Of a stretch of 64,000 nt of DNA, positions 58,677 to 64,000 are shown in pieces. Source of the stretch: Prostheceraeus crozeri (taxonomy: Eukaryota; Platyhelminthes; Polycladida; Euryleptidae); NCBI GenBank assembly GCA_907163375.1, contig CAJQUW010002206.1:249501-313500 (forward strand), given 5' to 3'. The translations under genes and the position numbers were made by a program. The notes under the pieces are model-generated. The model ran no database searches. It worked only from the letters and a program-made list of their open reading frames with translations, and was not told the DNA's origin. Each line of letters opens with the position of its first letter. Positions within the stretch are counted from its first letter, which is position 1.

Positions 58677-60956
58677 CACAATAAGTAGCCGTCGATCTGA
58701 TGACGAATTGTGGTCACTTTTTAGAGAAAAAATGGCATTTTTCACGAAAAATGATACAATACCAATGAGCATTGACTAAGCGACTTTTGATTTTCAATTA
58801 AGACCAGTTAAGTATTCTACATGTAAAGTTTCGTTTGAATTGATGCAGTCAATCGAAATTCAGAAGCGTCGATGTGATGACGAAAACGGCGACAATTTGA
58901 TGAAAAAGTTGTAGCTATATATGTCGACCTAGCTCTGAGTTGAATGAGTTTGATTTCTCAACTCTTGATATTTCTTTGATTCAGGGTCATTAGAGATTCT
59001 TTGAGTCAAAGTCCGCTTCAATACATCCTATTTTTCTTTGCTGTACAGGATTCCAAAAAAATGTATTTTTCGTCTGGACAAGCAAAAATGAGGTGTTTTT
59101 ATATTTCAAATGATTTTTCATGTCAGAAATCTTGCAATATTCGGAGACGAAGACCAACATGCACATTGACAACAGACCTATATCTTGGTCACAAAATGCG
59201 AAAGACAAGAATCACTCCAAAAAACGCTAAAATTTCTGGATTTTACAATATATTGCGTTCATGTCGGTAGTATATCAACACAGGAATAATTTGCAAAAAT
59301 TTAACTTTTTAAGAATTGCTAATTTTTTGGACTGCAAGAACGCTATCTCCACAAAAAACTGAATATTTTCACATAATAATTATTTTCACGAATATTAAAA
59401 AGTCAAATTTTCAGTATAAGGACTGATATTGTTGTCGAGAGAGCGCAGCGATCGAGGCAACGAACGACATCGCTCAGAATACTGAAAAGTACTTTATACG
59501 ATACAGTTCAAAAATCTCTATGATTATTGCTTCAATAATAACGTTTGTGCTTGCCACAATAAAGTTTTCGAGTTCATTAACTTCAAAGAGTGCATTAAAC
59601 AGTTTTTATTGCATTCCTTCATTGAAATACATTCGCACATAGAAAGTTTTTCATCATAGAAATTGATAACAATAAAACCTCTAGAATAGAAGTAGAACTT
59701 CATACAATGCACAATAGTGGCACAAATATCGCACGCATTTTCACTTAGATACACCTGTCAACGGCTGTATCATTGGGTTAGAATCAGTCACATGTGCAAT
59801 TAAAAGCTTTTCATTGGCTCTTCATGCCCCAACTTAGTTCCCCCGGATGTGCCGCGACCTTGAGTCAATTTCCATTCTAGTCAACTTCAGATAAACAATC
59901 TATTTCTATGTTTTTCATCCTCTAAAACGGTACATTCTACATAGAAATCTCAAGAATTACCGTTGATATAAACAATTCCATGACAAATATGGGTGGATTT
60001 TTGACAGCTATAAAATTTGGATGGTTATAGATTATGAGGATCCTGTGAAAAATAATAGTTATTTACGTAACAAATGCAAAGTATCTTGATTGCATTTTTC
60101 GAGATCAACATGTCTAATGCACGAACCAGAGGGATGGATACTTAGCTGTTGTTGAGTAAGTTACTATTTTAATCGAGTGAAAGCATGTCCATAAGTAAAG
60201 GTATTTATTTCTATGCATTCATCTCCATCTATGCTAGATATATTTTCGTCCTATTTGTCGGCCATACTATGACATTTAGAAGTCTATGGCCATACTTAGA
60301 AATGAAGTATGAATATACATAGGATACTAAATATTTGGAATATTACAAGAAGATTTTCAAAATTTCATTGTGATCAGAATTATACCTTAGTGTCCAGTAT
60401 TTGTCAGATTCTATCAGGGATGCGGAGTCGGAGTCGGAGTCCTATCAAATGATAGGACTCCAGACTCCGGCCTATAACTAGACCCGAAATATAATACAAA
60501 CAAATTATTTATTCTCGTGCATATGGCTGTCACTATCTTGATGTCAACTTTCTCCGTCAAACAAAAGTACAGAGACACTGCTGCATGCAAAACTTGCAAT
60601 AGTTGACGGAATGAACCGTGATTGTGAAAAAAGGATTGTCTTTTCACTCGGTGATTTAGTAGAGAAGACAAGCCTTCCTATCCTCGATCACACCATCACG
60701 CCATAGGTCACATTACCTCATATCCTCACGTTAATCGTGTGTGATGGCTCCTCTAAAGCGCATATTAAAATCGAAAGTGTGCTCATATTTATTTGGAGAA
60801 GGATGTGGATTATCCTACCTGGTAGAGACCTGGTAGAAAAACCGTGTGAAGCACACATCAAGAAGATGGGAGGAGCCGAGTCGTGTGCATTCAACTGAAG
60901 GCGACATTTGATCAGCTTTCATCGAAAATGATTGATAATTAATACAACATGATCAC
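58677..60956 (+). repeat. Duplicated segment, copy B (without the Tc1 insertion)
   Basis: Direct partner of 19589-23166. It shows the uninterrupted Tc1 target (GTTGAGTAAGTTACTATTTT near 60150-60168), keeps about 45 bases near 58776 that copy A lacks, and contains R1 copy 4 and a complete hAT element. The few substitutions imply a fairly recent common origin. Confidence 0.8.
59655..59910 (-). repeat. R1 MITE, copy 4
   Basis: Same as copy 3 apart from a few substitutions. Both CATAGAAAT-type ends are present. Confidence 0.7.
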
Positions 60957-61100
60957 TAAATATAGGTTCAGCTAAGCCTATAATGATCTATGATGTGGGC
61001 TACCAGTTAATTTTTCAAAAAAGGCTTGCCTCTCAGAGTCGGAGTGCTATCAACCCCCGGAGTCGGAGTCCTATCAAAATGATAGGACTCCTCATCCCTG
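60415..61100. mobile_element. Complete non-autonomous hAT-type element
   Basis: A perfect 8-bp duplication GATTCTAT lies at 60407-60414 and 61101-61108. Termini CAGGGATGCGGAGTC and GACTCCTCATCCCTG are inverted repeats. The hAT group is indicated by the 8-bp duplication and the CAGGGATG end. Both subterminal zones carry GGAGTCGGAGTCCTATCA and its inverse, which form a stable hairpin. It is 686 bp. An 85-codon minus-strand frame inside has no known domain. Confidence 0.8.
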
Positions 61101-61108
61101 GATTCTAT

Positions 61109-62189
61109 CAATTAGCCAAATAGCGACTTAAAGATGAAAAGAACCGCAGAAATTATATCAAAGAACGAGTAAAATTAGAAAGATCGATGTCCCAATTTTC
61201 TTGAATATTGTCTGCTGTCTCACAGAAAACCAAAACGATGTTGATAATTGTGTTATTAATAAATCGTTTGCGAATTTGATATTCTAAATTCTGCACTTGG
61301 TCGATATGATTTAATTGAGCACATTGCAATGCCCCTATGTTTTGAATGCTAGATGTAGGCACTTGTCAAGGATATTCAACGTAATTACAATCAAAATGAC
61401 ACATAGAGAAAATGAAATAATGACGTAAACATACTTTGCAGCATGAAATTTCTCCATGAACTGCAAAGTATTAACCACAAGGACTGAAAAGTTTAATGCC
61501 CATGAGCTATGAGGGCTATGGTAATATCAACTTTTCAACACATGCATAGAAATAAAAAATTATTTCCTATGACATCATTTTTTTGTTTACGAGGATGATT
61601 TGATCGGAATCATTGAGCGACTGACCATCGGCCATCGAAGTATGCTTAAATATTTTTTAAAACAATGGATGGGTCATTGTCCACACATGGACCTAAGTCA
61701 CACCCGGCAGTGATGGGCTTATTTCTTCAAATGATCATGAATGAGATAAAAAAACTCAATTGCTTCACAGTTTGTTTCTTCTTTTCATCCAAGCGGAAAG
61801 GATAAGCCACAGACAAAGGCATCGGAGCAGCATTACTTAGTAGGCTTACACTTTGAATTTAAACTATCATGAGATCCTAGTTGATCGTGACTGCAAAACT
61901 TTCAAACACAATTTTTCTTGAAAAACATGCAGGTAAAATTTTCTTATCCTGCAAATTTCACTAGCAATCTCAGTGATGCCTTAAACATTTGTTTAAACAA
62001 ATACCTTAAGCACCTCCTCTAAACAATTTTATAAAAGTCATCAGAATAGTTTCGAATTGAATTGGAAAGAGCGAATACTGAAAGATGTTGACTTTATTTT
62101 CGTCATTTATTACAATTAATTTCTATTGACATCCGATAACTTTCTTCATGTATAAAAGGAAGGAAATTAACATTTGTAGTATAAAATTC
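61109..62189. other. AT-rich spacer
   Basis: No recognised gene or repeat; the longest frame is 69 codons. Confidence 0.4.
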
Positions 62190-62391
62190 GAAATTCATAC
62201 TGACGTCTATGCACAAAAGTCTATGTCATGATGACATATAGGCTGAATATAAAAGGTCCCATCTAGTCAGGTTATCATTAAGATGCTATTGGTGCTATGC
62301 AACCCAATACTACCTGTTTCATTACCCATTCTTCCTTCCATATATGTCACTGTGACATAGACTTTTGTACATAGACGTCGGGATGAATTTT
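62190..62391. repeat. Foldback element, 202 bp
   Basis: AAATTCATACTGACGTCTAT and then CAAAAGTCTATGTCA at the left are inverted at the right (TGACATAGACTTTTG, then ATAGACGTCGGGATGAATTT). The arms are about 50 bases with about six mismatches and a spacer of about 100 bases. Confidence 0.65.
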
Positions 62392-62462
62392 TTCTGGACC
62401 CTTTAATTCGCAAGCAGTTTCCTATAGATATTTTGACCCACTCGTTTCAAGTATAATAGCTA

Positions 62463-62815
62463 GAAAATCATACGACTAGCCCTTTTCAAGAAAATGACGG
62501 AAATTCGAAGAACGTATCAAACTACATCGAAAGTTGTTGACGAAATAACCGCGACTTTTTTTAATCTAGTCCCAGAATGCAGTTTCGGTTTCATGTCCGC
62601 CATTTTGAATCTCTGTCATTTTCTTGAAAAGGGCTAGTCGTATGATTTCCTAGAAATTATTTTTGAAAAGAACGGGTCAAACTATATAGGAAACTGCTTG
62701 CGATATAGATAGGAATTTTTTTAATCCACTCCCAGAATGCAGTTTCGGTTTTTCTGTCCGCCATTTTGAATTTTCGTGATTTTCTCGAAAAGGGCTGGTT
62801 GCATGATTTTCGAAA
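62463..62815. repeat. Hairpin plus tandem duplication
   Basis: ATCATACGACTAGCCCTTTT at 62468 onward, extended to AAGAAAATGAC, is inverted at 62615-62649. CCCAGAATGCAGTTTCGGTT occurs at 62571 and 62731, 160 bases apart, each time followed by TGTCCGCCATTTTGAAT. A third, weaker copy of the arm (TCTCGAAAAGGGCTGGTTGC) lies near 62785. A foldback has therefore been partly duplicated in tandem. Confidence 0.65.
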
Positions 62816-63585
62816 TTTTCATACAAAAATGCATCAGAAATTGTTGATAAATATAATTGGTAATTTTCACAATGAAACCGCCTCTCCTGGTACACCGTAA
62901 CATGTCTGCGGATCTGCTTTGGCCGTGATGCTCGATGCTTCCTAATGCTGTGCTTGCACGATGAATTGATGACCAATGATAGCGGTCCGCTGCAGTCACT
63001 GACAGTCACGTGATTAGGAAAGCCGAGTTTAGTTGGAGGCAATTGCTTTTAAGTAAAAGCAGGCTATTATTCATATGAAGATAAGAAAATGCTTTCACTG
63101 TACATGTACGGTAGGTGTTTGTTTCGGCAATTCCGTGAGGCGCATGACTTTTCTTCAAGCAAGTGCTACCAAGTATTTGCTAATTTTGGTACTTCTATTC
63201 TTCCCCCCTCCGACATTTTCCAATGTTTCCAAATTCATCGAACTTCGTCAAACTGGGATTGGTCCCTTGGATACTCAGAGAATACAAGGTACAGCTGTGA
63301 TCATGAACTGCGTGTGATTGTTGTCTACAGTGCACCTACAGTGAACGGCAAAGCAAGTGCTAGGAATTTTCTACAAACCAGAGGAATTTTACACACTCAA
63401 CGCTTTTGCGACGGTAGTGAGACTGCACTTAGGAGAATGAGAAGATTGCCAACGATGCAACACTCGAGGGTGTCAACGACAAAAATGTGGGGGTGGAAGG
63501 AATAGAAGTACCCTAATTTTTATTCATGCGGCCTATTATCAGCGCGGCATGCTCGACTGCTGAGGAAGACAATATTTCTCGGGGG
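62816..63585. other. Spacer with an unassigned 138-codon frame
   Basis: 63089-63505 (plus) is open for 138 codons and has Cys-containing stretches (SSSKCYQVFANFG, TRYSCDHELRV). It matches no family I know, and an 80-codon frame overlaps it on the same strand. It could be a worn exon or chance. Confidence 0.25.
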
Positions 63586-64000
63586 CAGTGGCGGCCCGTC
63601 CATATGGGCGCCTGGGGCGCAGCCCTCCATTAGATAATACACCAAAATTAACATAAATTATCATCAAGTTAAATGAACGCTAACTGAACGGTCAATGTGC
63701 AAGTATTGCAGACTGCAGTCAAAACGCATTCGGTCACTATTCATTGGTGTCTCTCGTGTAGATTCGATTGAAATTCAATCAGATTATTTTTCTCAAGAAA
63801 GACTTTATTTCAGCATTTCATATACAGAAAAAATCGTATTAAGAAGTATTGACTCACCAAGGTTATGAATAATCAGGAATCACGTTAACGTTTTACAAAA
63901 CCTTGTCTGTAACCTTCCGAATTTCAAATGAAAAAGTTGCTCAATAGTCTTGACATATTTTTGCCTTGAAAGCCGATTTAGCTTTAAAAAATTGTGAATA
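63586..64000. mobile_element. Possible hAT-type transposon end, running off the window
   Basis: CAGTGGCGGCCCGTCCATAT, followed by GGGCGCCTGGGGCGC, is a terminal motif I associate with hAT-like elements in many animals. The matching right end is not in the window, so length and target duplication cannot be tested. Confidence 0.35.

Noticed and set aside
63089-63505. 138-codon frame as a gene
   Set aside because: It overlaps another frame on the same strand and has no recognisable domain; the Cys-rich parts do not fit a known fold.

Overview
The window looks like nuclear DNA from an animal, most likely an invertebrate. It is AT-rich by eye, has eukaryotic introns, tRNA-derived SINEs and many DNA-transposon families, and carries a zinc-finger/tyrosine-recombinase gene family that I associate with invertebrates. 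The species cannot be named from the sequence. There are no operons and no clear full-length host gene; about nine tenths of what can be explained is repetitive.

Left part (1-19.5 kb): AT-rich spacer with scattered insertions. These are a tRNA-type SINE, several foldback elements, a 5'-truncated LINE, a 290-bp MITE family (called R1 here) that a hAT-type element with 8-bp target duplications has split, a 49-bp minisatellite, a nest of short palindromes, one exon-like piece of a Crypton/KIAA1958-type protein, a decayed IS630/Tc1-type transposase, and a pogo-like element holding a second small transposon. Two direct copies of a 2.3-kb segment (19.6-23.2 kb and 58.7-61.0 kb) lie on either side of the satellite region; the first copy has taken a Tc1 insertion.

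Centre (24-51 kb): a very large satellite field. Thirteen 70-bp units lead into the 3' part of a Penelope-like retroelement (end of the RT domain, GIY-YIG endonuclease, 3' tail). After it come 174 units of an 87-bp repeat, a second and internally deleted Penelope piece, 84 more units, a third Penelope piece and 6 more units. All three runs are exact multiples of 87 bp (264 units with no net length change), and 87 bp is 29 codons, so long reading frames stay open. The 70- and 87-bp units are related. Each Penelope piece sits inside a 70-bp unit and ends in a hammerhead-ribozyme-like motif, so a composite of satellite plus retroelement tail seems to have been amplified together.

Right part (51-64 kb): a minus-strand gene for a zinc-finger plus tyrosine-recombinase protein abuts the satellite. 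Its last intron has good splice sites, but its 5' half is frame-broken. Beyond it are a second SINE, two large foldbacks, the second copy of the duplicated segment, a hAT element with perfect 8-bp target duplications, more foldbacks, and a possible hAT end that runs off the window.
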